This document shows, one piece after another, positions 27,700-38,437 of a stretch of DNA of 64,000 bases. The DNA is from Nocardiopsis eucommiae (GTDB lineage: Bacteria; Actinomycetota; Actinomycetes; Streptosporangiales; Streptosporangiaceae), in NCBI GenBank assembly GCA_018388625.1, contig CP074402.1, forward strand, positions 4,898,001-4,962,000, in the 5' to 3' direction. The translations under genes and the position numbers were made by a program. Below the pieces are notes generated by a model. The model ran no database searches. It was not told the origin of the DNA and saw only the letters and a list, made by a program, of their open reading frames with translations. Every line of letters starts with the position of its first letter. The first letter of the stretch is position 1.

Positions 27700-30404
27700 C
27701 TACAGGTGCGCCCCGGCCTCTCCGCCCACCAGGGCCTCCACCCCGCTCGCGGCCATGGGGCGGGCGACCAGGAACCCCTGGCCGTGATCGCAGCCCATCA
27801 CCCGCAGCTGTTCCAGCTGCTCGGGACGCTCGATACCCTCCGCGACCACCTGGACGCCCAGGTCGCGGCCGAGCTGGATGATCGTGTGCGTGAGCAGGGT
27901 GACCGTGTCGTCGCGGCCCAGGTCCGCGATGAAGGACGGGTCGATCTTGATCGCGTCCACGCTCAGCTCACGCAGGTGCGCCAGGGAGGCGTACCCCATG
28001 CCGTAGTCGTCGATGGCCAGGCGCACGCCGAGCTCGCGGAGTTCGCCCAGGCGCGCGACGGCGTCGTCCTCGTCGTCGAGGAGGACCTCCTCGTCCACCT
28101 CCAGGGTGAGCACCTCGGCGGGCAGACCGGTCTCGGCCAGCACCCCCTCGATCGTCTCCACGAACCTCGGGGACAGCACCTGCTTCACGGACAGGTTCAC
28201 GGACAGGCCGATGTCCCAGTCGGAGACCCGCCACACGGCGACCTTCTCGCAGGCCTCCCGCAGTATCCACTCCCCGAGGGGAACGATCAGGCCCGACTCC
28301 TCGGCGGCGCCCAGGAACTCGGCCGGGCCCAGCGCCTCACCGTCGCGGTCCCAGCGCACCAGCGCCTCCACCGCGTTCACCTGCGACGTGCCCAGGTCCA
28401 CGACCGGCTGGTACTCCAGGAAGAACTCGCTGTTGGCCAGGGCCTGCCGCAGCCGGATCTGGAGCTCCAGCCGGGACACGACCATGTCGTGCATGTGGGC
28501 GGCGTAGACCTCCACGTTCCCGGCCCCGCGCTCCTTGGCCCGGGTCATCGCGACGTCGGCGTTGCGCAGCAGCTCACCGCTGTCCGTGGCCGCGTCCACG
28601 AAGGCCACGCCGATGCTGGCGGTGAGCAGGATGTCCCGGTCCGCCACCTGGAAGGGCTCGGAGGCGATCACCCGGCCCAGCCGCTCGGCGAGGTCGACCA
28701 CCCGCTGCGCCTCCGGCACGTCCTCCACCAGGACCGCGAACTCGTCGCCGCCCCAGCGGGCCAGCGTGGCGTCGGTGCCCAGCTCGCCCCGGAGACGGCG
28801 GGCGGCCTGTCCCAGCATGTGGTCGCCGCGCACGTGTCCGGCCGAGTCGTTGACCGCCGTGAACCCGTCCAGGTCCAGGAAGATGACCGCGACGTCCCCC
28901 GTGGCGTCCTCGCTCATCGCCCGGTGCGCCAGCACGTCGCTGGCCCGCTCCTCCAGGTAGGCGCGGTTGGGCAGACCCGTGACGCCGTCGTGGAAGGTCA
29001 GGTGCTGGACCTCGTCCTGAAGGGCGACCTGGGCGCTGATGTCGCTGGTCGTGACCAGCAGACGGTCGGGCTCGCCCGGCTGCTCGTACAGGGAGATGGT
29101 CGAGGAGGTGTGCCGCCAGGTGCCGTCCGCCGCGCGCACCCGCAGACGCAGGTGCACGCCCTGGCTGGCCCGCTCGGTGAACAGCTTCGTGACGGCCTTG
29201 GTCCGCGCCAGGTCCTCGGGGTGGATGAGGGTGGTCACCGGAGCGGCGAGGACGTCGTCCAGCCGGTAGCCGAACGCCTCGGCCGTACCGGGACTCATGT
29301 AGTGGACGCCGCCGTCGCGGTCCAGGACCAGGATGACGTCACCGCTGTTGCGGGCCAGTTCGTTGAAGTGCCCCTCGCGGTTGCGGACCATGCGGGCGAG
29401 CGTGGAGTTCTCCTCCAGCATCCCGACGACCCGCAGCAGCAGGACCAGCACCGCGGTGCCCGCCGCCAACGGCATCACGGGCGCCACGTCCGGCAGGCGC
29501 AGCGCGGCGACGGTCAGCACCACCGTGGCCAGGAACACCGAGCCCACGGCGGCGATCTCCGGCGCGAACCGGTACAGCCCCCGGCCGGTGATCCTCCGGG
29601 GAGCGGCGCCCGGCCGGTGCTCCACCAGCCACGGCAGCGCGCCCAGGAGGGCGAAGCCGAGGAAGCGCACGGGCTGCTCGACGCCGCCCGCCACCGGGGG
29701 CCGGTCAGGCGCGTGACCGCGCCGACCATGTCCGAGGCGGCGATGACGACGAGCGCGCCGATCGCCACCAGCACCGCGCGCCGGGTGCTGTGCGGCGACA
29801 TGAACACCAGCGGTATGAGCAGGCACAGCACCACGATGTCCGCGACCGGGTAGACCAGCGCGAAGCCGAGGAACCCGGCCCCCTCGCCCAGCTCCTCGTA
29901 GAGCGGGGAGAACAGCAGGATCCACACCACGGAGAAGACGGCGGCGGCGCACACGTAGCTGTCGGTGATGTGCCGCACGGCCGTACGCAGGCCGCCCGGC
30001 CAGGGAGCGAACCGGGTGAACCCGATCACGAAGAGTGGCAGCGCCGCGAGCGCGAAGAGGTCACCCAGCGTGAGCGAGAGGACCGACGCACCGCTGAAGG
30101 AGCGCGTGATGGCGTGAGTGAGACCACCCGCGCACCAGGACAGCGCGGCCAGTCCGAGGAAGCGCAGGGCCGCGGGCCCGTCGGCCCCGTCCACGTGGGC
30201 GTCCCGGTCCGCGCCGGTCCGCGCCCAGCGCCGCGAGGCGTAGAGCAGGGAGCCACCCGCGACACCGGCCACCACGGCGGTGGGCCACTGCCCCAGGGAG
30301 GCGGCCAGCGTGGCGTCTCCCGCCGGCACGAAGGTCGCGGCGAGGTAGAGCAGGAAAAGCGCGCCCAACCCGTACAGTCCCAGGCGGCGTGCCCTGGTTC
30401 CCAT
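27700..30404 (-). CDS. cdgF: Membrane PAS-GGDEF-EAL cyclic-di-GMP protein, CdgF-type (frame-broken)
   Basis: About 900 residues. The N-terminal 290 or so carry many hydrophobic segments. A PAS domain follows (NELARNSGDVILVLDRDGGV to SDISAQVALQDEVQ), then a diguanylate cyclase domain with an intact GGDEF in LARWGGDEFAVL. No RxxD inhibitory site precedes it. The EAL phosphodiesterase domain has NAVEALVRW, LSVNLSVKQ, DDYGMGYASL and QGFLVARPM. One frame step near 29697. ATG 30404 starts the first hydrophobic segment. Its position next to ilvB matches CdgF of Streptomyces; the name rests on gene order and domain layout. Confidence 0.88.
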
Positions 30405-30861
30405 CACCGGCCCCCAGCGGGTGCGCGGCGACCCGGGCGGCCCACGGCCGCCGTCGCGCTCTCTCCTCGAACATGGAGCACCCACCTCGTGATCACTCGC
30501 GTCAGGACGCGGCACCGTGCCGCACCACTGGTTGCCGCCCGGAGTTCTCTCGGGCCCGGGACGAACGGCGGCGGGGTGGAACCGGCGGGCCGGACTCACC
30601 CCCGTGCGTGGACACCCTACGCAACCAAGGTCACACAGCGATTGAGGAGCGGACGAGAGATGACGACAGAACCGTCACCGTGAGTGAGCGCCACCCCGGG
30701 TGCTCCCCTCCCCGAAGTGACGTCGGCGTCGCGGGGACCGAGTCCCCGCGACGCCGCTCACGCACCGGGCAACGAACCGGGTCCGGCGGCGGTTCCGCAC
30801 GCCAGGACCGAAGGGAGGAGCCCTACCTCACACCCGCCCGAGGGGCGGAGCCGCCCGCCTC
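30405..30861. other. Intergenic region between cdgF-like gene and gatB
   Basis: About 450 bp. It holds the gatB terminator at 30725-30755 and presumably the promoter of the c-di-GMP gene. No gene seen. Confidence 0.4.
30725..30755 (-). terminator. gatB terminator hairpin
   Basis: GGCGTCGCGGGGAC pairs perfectly with GTCCCCGCGACGCC around a 3-nt loop, 107 bp past the gatB stop. Confidence 0.75.
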
Positions 30862-32375
30862 CTACTGCGCGGAAAGCCTTTCCAGGATGAGCTCCCGCGC
30901 ACGACCGGCGTCAGCCTGGCCCCGGGTGGCCTTCATGACGGCGCCCACCAGGGCACCGGCGGCGGCCACCTTGCCCCCCGCACCTTGTCGGCCGCGTCGG
31001 CGTTGTTGGCGATCGCCTCGTCGACGGCCGCGCCCAGGGCGCCGTCGTCGCTGACGACCTTGAGACCACGGGACTCGACGACGGCGTCGGGCTCACCCTC
31101 ACCGGCGAGAACACCCTCGACGACCTGGCGTGCCAGCTTGTTGGTCAGCGTGCCCTCCGCGACGAGCGCGATGACCCGGGCGACCTGCGCCGGGGTGATC
31201 GGCAGGGAGGAGAGCTCGACCTCCTGCTCGGTGGCACGGCGGGAGAGCTCGTTCAGCCACAGTTTGCGCGCCTCGGCCGAGGGCGCGCCCTCGGTCACGG
31301 TCGCCTCCACCAGGCCGATGGCGTCGGCGTTGACCAGGTCGCGCAGCTCGGTGTCGGACAGGTTCCACTCGGCCGTGACCCGGGCCCGCTGGGCGGCGGG
31401 CAGCTCGGGCAGGGTCGCCCGCAGCTCCTCGATCCACGCCTCGGACGGGGCGACCGGGACGAGGTCGGGGTCCGGGAAGTAGCGGTAGTCCTGCGCCTCC
31501 TCCTTGGAGCGGCCGGAGGTGCTGCGGCCGAGGTGCTCCTGGAAGTGGCGGGTCTCCTGCACGACCCGCTCCCCGGCGTCGAGGACACCGGCCTGGCGCT
31601 CGATCTCCGAACGGACGGCCCGCTCGACGGAGCGCAGGGAGTTGACGTTCTTGGTCTCGCTGCGGGTGCCCCACTCGTCGGCGCCGCGCTCGTTGATCGA
31701 GACGTTCACGTCACAGCGCATGGAGCCCTCCTCCATGCGCACGTCGGAGATGCCGAGCGAACGGACCAGGTCGCGCAGTTCGGCGGCGTAGGCGCGGGCC
31801 ACCAGCGGGGCGAGCTCACCGGTACCGGTGATCGGCTTGGTGACGATCTCCAACAGCGGGATCCCGGCGCGGTTGTAGTCGACGTTGGAGTGGCTGGCGC
31901 CGTGGATGCGGCCGGTGGAGCCACCGACGTGCGAGGACTTGCCGGTGTCCTCCTCCATGTGGACGCGCTCGATCTCCACGCGGAACACGCGCGGCCCCTC
32001 GGGGGTGTCGACCGTGACGTCGAGGTGCCCGTCCACGCAGATCGGCTCGTCGTACTGCGAGATCTGGTAGTTCTTCGGCATGTCCGGGTAGAAGTAGTTC
32101 TTCCGGGCGAACCGGCCCCACGGGGCGATCGAGCAGTCGAGCGCCAGGCCGAGCCGGATCGCGCCCTCGACGGCCTTCTCGTTGACCACCGGCAGGGAGC
32201 CGGGGAAGGCGAGGCAGACCGGGCACACCTGGGTGTTGGGCTCGGCGCCGAACGCGGTGGGGCAGGGGCAGAACATCTTCGAGGCGGTACCCAGCTCGAT
32301 GTGGGTCTCCAGGCCGAGCACGGGTTCGTACGTGTTCAGCGCCTGTTCAAAGCTGGGAGTCACCGCGTGGGCCAT
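30862..32375 (-). CDS. gatB: Aspartyl/glutamyl-tRNA amidotransferase subunit B (frame-broken near the end)
   Basis: GatB phosphorylates and helps transamidate misacylated tRNA within GatCAB. Signature N-terminus YEPVLGLETHIELGTASKMF, with zinc-type cysteines in FCPCP and CPVC. Also NYFYPDMPKNYQISQYD, EEDTGKSSH and EEAQDYRYFPDPDL, then a YqeY-like tail. The last 37 residues or so (GALVGAVMKATRGQAD to ERLSAQ) are one frame away after a step near 30977, giving the stop TAG 30862 and the normal length of about 504. It is separated from gatC-gatA by the surface-protein array. Confidence 0.95.
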
Positions 32376-32622
32376 CGCCGCAAACCCGTTTCAGTAGAGG
32401 ACATACCTTCCAGGTCAGCCTACCGAGGCTGAGAGGTCCGGCGGTCCCGTCCCCGAACGGGGTGCGGCCGACGCATGTCACGGCAAGCACACGATTGGGT
32501 CGCTGTGGAGACGATCTCCGCGGTGACGGAGGCCCGGGCCGTTAGTCTTGATTGCCCAGGAACACGATTTCGCCGGCAGGGGCCCTCGCCCCTTCCGCCC
32601 GTCCCAACAGGAGCGCCCGAGC

Positions 32623-33789
32623 ATGTCCGGCATCCTGCTTCGGTGCGCCGCGCTGCTTTCCGCCTCCGCGCTGATCGGCACCCTGACCACCGCCCCCGTG
32701 GCGGCCGACGACTTCTCCCGTCTCGACCGAGACCCGGTCGCGGGCCTGCCCGTCGTGCTCACTGACGGCGACGAGGTGGACACGGCGCTGTTCAGCCTGC
32801 GCGTGGCCGACGAGGACTCGGTGCGCGCCTACGCGCTGGTCGTGGACGAGGAGGTGCGGCCGCGCACCGCCTACGTGGAGTCGGCGTGGGCGGACCGCCC
32901 GGAGTGGACCGGAACCACCGGGGCCCCGGCCCCCGCCAACCGGGCCAACTGGGTGGTGAGCAACTCCTACCCGAACGTGGCCCTGCCCTTGCTCGGCGCC
33001 GCCTCGGGGGTGCTGTTCCTGGAGGAGGCGCACGCCATCGCGGCGACCCAGGCGGCCCTGTGGAACGTGCTGGACGGGGTGGAGCCGGACCCGGAGGCCA
33101 ACCACCCGGACGTCACCGCGCTCTACACGTACCTCGTGGAGGGGAGTCTGGACGCCGACGGCGGGACCACGGCCCGTTCCGTGGAGGTCTCGCCCGCCCA
33201 GGTCGAGGAGGTCTCCCCGGAGGATCCGCTGGGTCCCCTTACCGTCTCCAGCGCGGGAGAGGGGCCGGTGCGGCTCTCGCTGCGCGGCGCCCCGGCGTCG
33301 TGGCTGGTCGACGCGGCGGGCCGGGAGATCTCGCAGGCCCACGACGGCGACGAGCTGTTCCTCGACGTGGACCCGTCCGTTCCGGCGGGGGTGGCCACCC
33401 TCCACATGCGCGGCGACGAGGTCCCGTTGGAGGAGGGGCGCCTGTTCACCGGCCGCGAGGGAGTGCGGACCCAACCGCTCATCACCGCGGAACCGGGTTC
33501 GGCGACCAGCTCGACCAGTGCGACGTTCACCTGGCGCGGCGAGGAGCCGCAGGAGCGGACCGAGGAGCCCGAGCCCGAGACGGCGGAACCCGAGGCCCCG
33601 GAGGTCCGGGAGGCGCCCTCCCCGGAGCCCGTGCCGGAGGAGACCCCGACGGCCGTGGCGCAGCACCGGAACACCGAGGACGGGCTGGCGCTCACCGGCA
33701 CGTGGCTGTCCGGTCTGCTGGTGATCGCCGGAGCACTGGTCGTGTCCGGCCTGCTCATCCTGGTTCTGGGCAGAAAGCGACGCGACTGA
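32623..33789 (+). CDS. Thioester-domain-like surface protein 1, lacking the thioester Cys
   Basis: Signal peptide (LLRCAALLSASALIGTLTTA, cleaved near residue 28). A TQXA-type domain follows with ANWVVSNSYPNVALPLL and ATQAALWNVLDG, then a beta-domain, a Glu/Pro linker, LALTG, a hydrophobic segment and a basic tail (RKRRD). The TQxA glutamine is kept, but the Tyr-Cys-Ile-Asp motif of its paralogues is replaced by YALVVDEE and the mature protein has no Cys, so it cannot form the Cys-Gln thioester. LALTG fits the LAxTG signal of class E sortases. ATG 32623 follows AGGAG. First of four tandem paralogues. Confidence 0.85.
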   Translation: MSGILLRCAALLSASALIGTLTTAPVAADDFSRLDRDPVAGLPVVLTDGDEVDTALFSLRVADEDSVRAYALVVDEEVRPRTAYVESAWADRPEWTGTTGAPAPANRANWVVSNSYPNVALPLLGAASGVLFLEEAHAIAATQAALWNVLDGVEPDPEANHPDVTALYTYLVEGSLDADGGTTARSVEVSPAQVEEVSPEDPLGPLTVSSAGEGPVRLSLRGAPASWLVDAAGREISQAHDGDELFLDVDPSVPAGVATLHMRGDEVPLEEGRLFTGREGVRTQPLITAEPGSATSSTSATFTWRGEEPQERTEEPEPETAEPEAPEVREAPSPEPVPEETPTAVAQHRNTEDGLALTGTWLSGLLVIAGALVVSGLLILVLGRKRRD

Positions 33790-34194
33790 GAACCGGGGAA
33801 CTGCTCCCTCTCCGAACTGACGTTCCCTAACACCGGGACATAATGGGGGTTCGCCCCCTTGGGAATTCTCCCCGGCCGCTATTCGTCACATTTTCAGTGA
33901 AGCGGGTTGGAAGTGGGGAACCCGATCGCTAGTATCGGGCGGGCGGTCGCCGTTTTCATGGCGCACGCGGCCCGATCTCCCGCGTGGGCGAGCCCGATCA
34001 AAGGACAGCCCCCGGCCAGAACGGCCACCGCGCCCCTGTCCCCGACACGGTGCGACACCCACAGGGGGCGCACCCAGCGGCCCTCCCCCATCGACGAGGG
34101 CTCCCATCCGTGGCGACCGCACCCTCCGCACACGGCTCCCCATCGACCTGGGCGGATTCCATCCGGTTACCCCTAGCAGACACCGGGACACAAC
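33790..34194. other. Intergenic region and long 5' leader of surface protein 2
   Basis: About 400 bp with the promoter at 33907-33935. The transcript would carry a leader of about 250 nt. No gene seen. Confidence 0.45.
33907..33935 (+). promoter_or_regulatory. Promoter of thioester surface protein 2
   Basis: -35 TTGGAA, 17-bp spacer, -10 TAGTAT, inside the block GATCGCTAGTATCGGGC that recurs before surface proteins 3 and 4. Confidence 0.7.
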
Positions 34195-35393
34195 TTGAGT
34201 AACTTCTCCCTCCCCGTACCGCCGGACGCGCTGGTCTCGCCGCCACCGCCGCGGCGTTCCTCGCCCTCGGTCTGGCCGCCCCCGCCGCCGCCGACGAGGT
34301 GGAGACCTACGAGGGTTCCCTCGAAGGCCGGTACACCGGCAACGCCGAGAACGGCCCGAACGTCCACATGAACGGCGAGGAGGTCCGGCCCAGCCTCTTC
34401 AACCTGGAGCTGACCGACGGCAGCGTCCTCACGACGTACTGCATCGACTTCCGCACCCAGATCGTCGGCGGCGCCGAGTACAAGGAGGACGACTGGGCCA
34501 ACTACCCGGGCGAGGGCTCCTTCGCGCAGCCCGGCAAGGTCCTGTGGATCCTCCAGAACTCCTACCCCCGGACCGACGCCGCCGCCCTCGGTGAGGCCGC
34601 CGGTGTCGAGGGCCTGAGCAACGGTGACGCCCTCGCGGCCACCCAGGCCGCCATCTGGCACTTCAGCAACGACCTGGACCTCAGCGAGGGCAACAGCGAG
34701 GCCGTCGAGAAGGTCTACGCCTACCTCGTGGAGAACGCCGAGGACACCGAGCGGGAGCCCGGCGCCGCGCTGAGCGTCACCCCGTCCTCCGCCGAGGGCA
34801 AGGCCGGTGAGACCGTCGGTGAGTTCGTCATCGAGACCAACGCCACCGAGATCCCCGTGGACCTGAGCGCGCCCGAGGGCGTCCAACTGGTCGACGTGGA
34901 GTCCGGCGAGGCCGTCACCACCGTCGAGAACGGCGACAAGGTCGGCTTCTCGGTCCCCGAGGACGCCGAGGACGGCGAGGCGTCCTTCAGCCTGGAGGCC
35001 ACCTCCACCGTGGAGACCGGGCGTCTCTTCCAGGGCAAGGACCCGAAGAAGCCCACCCAGACGCTGATCACCGTCGACGGTGAGCCCACCACCGCCACGG
35101 CCTCCGCCTCCGCCTCCTGGACCAAGGCCGAGACCCCGGTCCCGCCGACCGAGGAGCCCAGCGAGACCCCCTCCCCCAGTGAGGAGCCCTCCGAGCCCGC
35201 CGAGAAGCCGAGCGAGCCGGCCGAGGAGAAGCCGACCCCGCCCAAGGAGGACGACAAGCCGACCCTGCCGGTGACCGGTGGCGCGCTCACGGGTCTGGTC
35301 GCGGCCGGCGTGGCCGCCCTGGGTGCCGGCGGTGCCGCCCTCTACCTGAGCCGCAAGCGCAAGGCGGCCACCGGTGAGGACACCGACGCCTAG
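34195..35393 (+). CDS. Thioester-domain surface protein 2, LPXTG-anchored (frame-broken in the signal peptide)
   Basis: After one restored C near 34212 the protein starts LSNFSLPRTAGRAGLAATAA and has a signal peptide ending APAAA. The thioester domain has Cys in LTTYCIDFRTQ (about residue 83) and Gln in ATQAAIWHFSND, the pair expected to form an internal Cys-Gln thioester able to bond host or substrate amines. A Pro/Glu stalk leads to LPVTGG, a hydrophobic helix and SRKRK, a sortase signal. TTG 34195 is inferred from GGGACACAAC upstream, matching GGACACGAC before the next gene. Likely wall-displayed adhesin; the ligand is unknown. Confidence 0.87.
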
Positions 35394-35478
35394 GGGACTC
35401 GTCCCCTGAGCCCGCTCCCCCGACCGGGTCGAGGTTCCGGACACCGGAGCCCGCACCGGTCGAGGCTCGGACCGCGCG

Positions 35479-35517
35479 AGGGCCCGTCCACGTGAGAGAT
35501 CACGGGGGCGGGCCCTC
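35479..35517 (+). terminator. Terminator of surface protein 2
   Basis: GGGCCCG-CC-CGTG pairs with CACGGGGGCGGGCCC across a short loop, followed by TCCGTCTTTC. Confidence 0.65.
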
Positions 35518-35578
35518 CGTCTTTCCTGGAGAAGGCGCAGTTCAGACCAGTGGCGCCGAGAAATCCCCCCGGTTCGGC

Positions 35579-35607
35579 TTGGACGTACCCCAACAGATCG
35601 CTAATAT
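35579..35607 (+). promoter_or_regulatory. Promoter of thioester surface protein 3
   Basis: -35 TTGGAC, 17-bp spacer, -10 TAATAT, in GATCGCTAATATCGGACAGG. Nearly identical to the block before surface protein 2. Confidence 0.72.
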
Positions 35608-35755
35608 CGGACAGGCACAAACATTCTTTCCCCTGTGCCTCCGGGCTCTCTCGCAGCCCGAAGCCGCTCCGGCCCCTCCCGGACGCCCCTCTTCCTCCCC
35701 CGCTGCCGCACGCCCCCGGGGCCGCGCGGCGCGGCACCTCATGACAGGACACGAC

Positions 35756-36988
35756 GTGAAGCACTCCCCCAACCTCCGGAGCACCGGTCGCGCGGGTCTG
35801 GCGGTCTCCGCCGCGGCGCTGCTGACCTTCGGCCTGGCCGCTCCGGCCGCCGCGGAGCCCGTGGAGACCTACGAGGGCGCCGTACGCGCCCAGTACGTGG
35901 ACAACCACCAGTCCGGCGACACCGTCACCATGAGCGGCGACAGGATCGGCACCAACCTCTTCCGGCTCCGGCTGGAGGACGGCAGCGAGCTGATCTCCTA
36001 CTGCATCGACATCGAGACGGGCATCCGTTCGAACGCGTGGTACAAGGAGGACAGCTGGGCCAACTACCCGGGCAAGGGCTCCTTCTCCGAGCCCGGCAAG
36101 GTCCACTGGATCCTCCAGCAGGGTTACCCGTCGGTGAGCGCCCAGGAGCTGGCCGAGGCCTCCGACGCCAACGCCGCCCGGGTCACCGAGTCCGAGGCGC
36201 TGGCCGCCACCCAGGCCGCCATCTGGCACTACAGCAACGGCGCCACCCTCGACCGCGGCCCGGGCAACGTCAAGGCGATCTACGACTACCTGGTCGACAA
36301 CGCCGAGGAGCTGCCCCAGGAGCCCGCGCCGACCCTGAGCGTGACCCCGGGCAGCGCCGCCGGGAAGGCCGGTGAGACCGTCGGCGAGTTCGTCATCTCG
36401 ACCAACGCCGAGAGCGTCCCCGTCGACCTGACCGCCCCCGAGGGCGTCGAACTGGTGGACCTCGCGAGCGGCCAGCCGGTCGGCGAGACCCTCTCCGACG
36501 GCGACAAGGTCGGCTTCTCCGTCCCCGCCGACTCCGACGCGGGCCAGGCGTCCTTCAGCCTGGAGGCCAACGCCACCATCAAGCAGGGCCGCCTGTTCAA
36601 GGGCGAGGACCCCAACAAGGCGACCCAGACCCTGATCACCGCCGAGGACAGCGACGTCACCGTCAACGCCGCCGCCTCCGCCGAGTGGTCCGAGGCCGAC
36701 CAGCCCACCCCGACCCCGGAGCCGTCCGAGGAGCCCTCGACGTCCCCGGAGCCGACCCCGGAGCCGACCGACGAGCCGGAGCCCAAGCCCACCCCGAGCG
36801 AGTCCCCCTCCGAGGACGACAAGCCCGCCCCGGGCAAGGAGGACGACAAGCCGACCCTGCCCGTCACCGGTGGCGCGCTGCTCGGCCTCGTGGCCGCCGG
36901 TGTGGCCGCCCTGGGTGCCGGTGGCGGTGCCCTCTACCTCAGCCGCAAGCGCCGGAGCAACGGCGCCGACGCTGACACCGACGCGTAG
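35756..36988 (+). CDS. Thioester-domain surface protein 3, LPXTG-anchored
   Basis: Intact paralogue. GTG 35756 follows AGGACACGAC; in-frame ATG 35741 is possible. Signal peptide STGRAGLAVSAAALLTFGLA ends APAAA. Thioester Cys in LISYCIDIETG and Gln in ATQAAIWHYSNG. A beta-sandwich region follows (TVGEFVISTNAESVPVDL), then a long Pro/Thr/Glu stalk, LPVTGG, a hydrophobic helix and SRKRRSN. It should be covalently linked to the wall by sortase. The mature parts of proteins 2 and 3 are very similar, so the array arose by tandem duplication. Confidence 0.9.
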   Translation: MKHSPNLRSTGRAGLAVSAAALLTFGLAAPAAAEPVETYEGAVRAQYVDNHQSGDTVTMSGDRIGTNLFRLRLEDGSELISYCIDIETGIRSNAWYKEDSWANYPGKGSFSEPGKVHWILQQGYPSVSAQELAEASDANAARVTESEALAATQAAIWHYSNGATLDRGPGNVKAIYDYLVDNAEELPQEPAPTLSVTPGSAAGKAGETVGEFVISTNAESVPVDLTAPEGVELVDLASGQPVGETLSDGDKVGFSVPADSDAGQASFSLEANATIKQGRLFKGEDPNKATQTLITAEDSDVTVNAAASAEWSEADQPTPTPEPSEEPSTSPEPTPEPTDEPEPKPTPSESPSEDDKPAPGKEDDKPTLPVTGGALLGLVAAGVAALGAGGGALYLSRKRRSNGADADTDA

Positions 36989-37003
36989 GTAGCACGCCCT
37001 CCC

Positions 37004-37040
37004 GGGCCCGCCCCCGATCCACTCGCGGGGCGGGCCCTTT
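37004..37040 (+). terminator. Terminator of surface protein 3
   Basis: GGGCCCGCCCC pairs with GGGGCGGGCCC, followed by TTTGT. Confidence 0.8.
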
Positions 37041-37099
37041 GTCATGCGCGGACAAAACCATGGCCCCTTTTCTGACACCGCACGCACAATACGGCGGAT

Positions 37100-37129
37100 G
37101 GTTTACATGGGATCCCGCACTTGGCTGAT
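37100..37129 (+). promoter_or_regulatory. Promoter of thioester surface protein 4
   Basis: -35 TTTACA, 18-bp spacer, -10 TGATAT within GGCTGATATCGGCCAG, the third occurrence of the shared block. Confidence 0.6.
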
Positions 37130-37272
37130 ATCGGCCAGAACAATGGGCTTCGTTGTGAGGGTCACGCGTCCTGTGAAAACCTCGTCCGACGGACGCACCA
37201 CCCCCAAAAGCCCTCTTCACCACCTGAATCGCGCTGTTTACCGCCACCGGGCGAAACACCTCAGGAAGAGAA

Positions 37273-38437
37273 GTGACGCACGTGTCCCTCCGTGGTCGTA
37301 CCCCCTCGCCGCCGTGGCCTCGGCCCTGCTCGTGGTCGGCCTCGCGGTGCCCGCGACGGCCGAACCCGCCCCCTACCAGGGGTCGGTGCGCGGCCAGTAC
37401 ACGGGCGTCGCGGAGCACGGGCACGCGGTCACCATGCGGGGCGAGCCCTTCACCACGACGGCCACCTTCGACCTGCGCCTCGACGACGGCGCGCAGACGC
37501 TCACCACGTACTGCATCGACTTCCGCACCGGACTGGTCGAGGAGGCCTGGTACCGCGAGGACCAGTGGGAGAGCTACCCGGGGCAGGGGGACTTCGCCGA
37601 ACCCGGCAGGGTGAACTGGATCCTGCGGAACTCCTACCCGGTGGTCGGGGTCGGCCAGCTGGAGGAGCGGGCCGGGATGGCACGTCTGACCGAGTCCGAG
37701 GCGCTCACCGCGACCCAGGCGGCGATCTGGCACTTCAGCAACGGACTGGACCTCGAACGGGTGGAGCGGAGCCCCGAACTCGACGGCAACGTCAACGCGG
37801 GCAACGTCACCCACCTGTACGAGCACCTGGTGGACGGCGCCAAGGAACTGGCCAACGAACCGGGTTCCGCGCTCACCGTCACCCCGGGCCGGGGTTCGGG
37901 ACTGGCCGGTGAGGAGATCGGCCCGTTCACCGTCGAGACCAGCGCCGAGAACGTCCCCGTGCGCCTGGAGGCGCCCGACGGCGTGAAGCTGGTCGACGCC
38001 GGGACCGGCCGGAGCCTCGACGAGGTCGGCAGCGGCGACACCGTGGCCTTCTCCGTCCCGGCCGAAGCCGAGCCGGGCGAGGCCACCCTCGTGCTGGAGA
38101 CCACCGCCTCCGTGGAGATCGGCCGCCTGTTCAAGGGCGAGGACCCCGACGAGCCCACGCAGACGCTCATCACGGCCCAGGACAGCGAGATCGTCGTCTC
38201 CGAGTCCGCCACGGTGGCCTGGGACGCGGCGGGCGGCACCCCGCCGGTGGTCGAACCCACCGACGCGCCCAGCGCCTCCCCGCCGCGGACCGGGCCGCCG
38301 CGCCCGAACGGGAGGGCCTGGCCGTCACCGGAGGCGCGGTGGTCGCCCTGGTCGCCGCCGCGCTGGTCGCGGTCGCCGGTGGCGGCGCCGCCCTGTACCT
38401 CGCCCGGCGCCGCCGGTCCACCGGGCAGCGGCCCTAG
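37273..38437 (+). CDS. Thioester-domain surface protein 4, LAxTG-anchored (frame-broken twice)
   Basis: GTG 37273 follows AGGAAGAGAA. The signal peptide (YPLAAVASALLVVGLAVPATA) is entered after a one-base loss near 37300. Thioester Cys in LTTYCIDFRTG and Gln in ATQAAIWHFSNG. A second loss near 38280 hides the C-terminus: restored it reads GLAVTGG, a hydrophobic helix and ARRRRSTGQRP before TAG 38435. LAVTG suits a class E sortase, unlike the LPVTG of proteins 2 and 3. The stalk is shorter than in the others. Confidence 0.85.

Larger units (their letters stand above)
35394..35755. other. Intergenic region between surface proteins 2 and 3
   Basis: Holds the terminator of gene 2 and the promoter of gene 3, leaving a 5' leader of about 140 nt. 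No gene seen. Confidence 0.5.
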
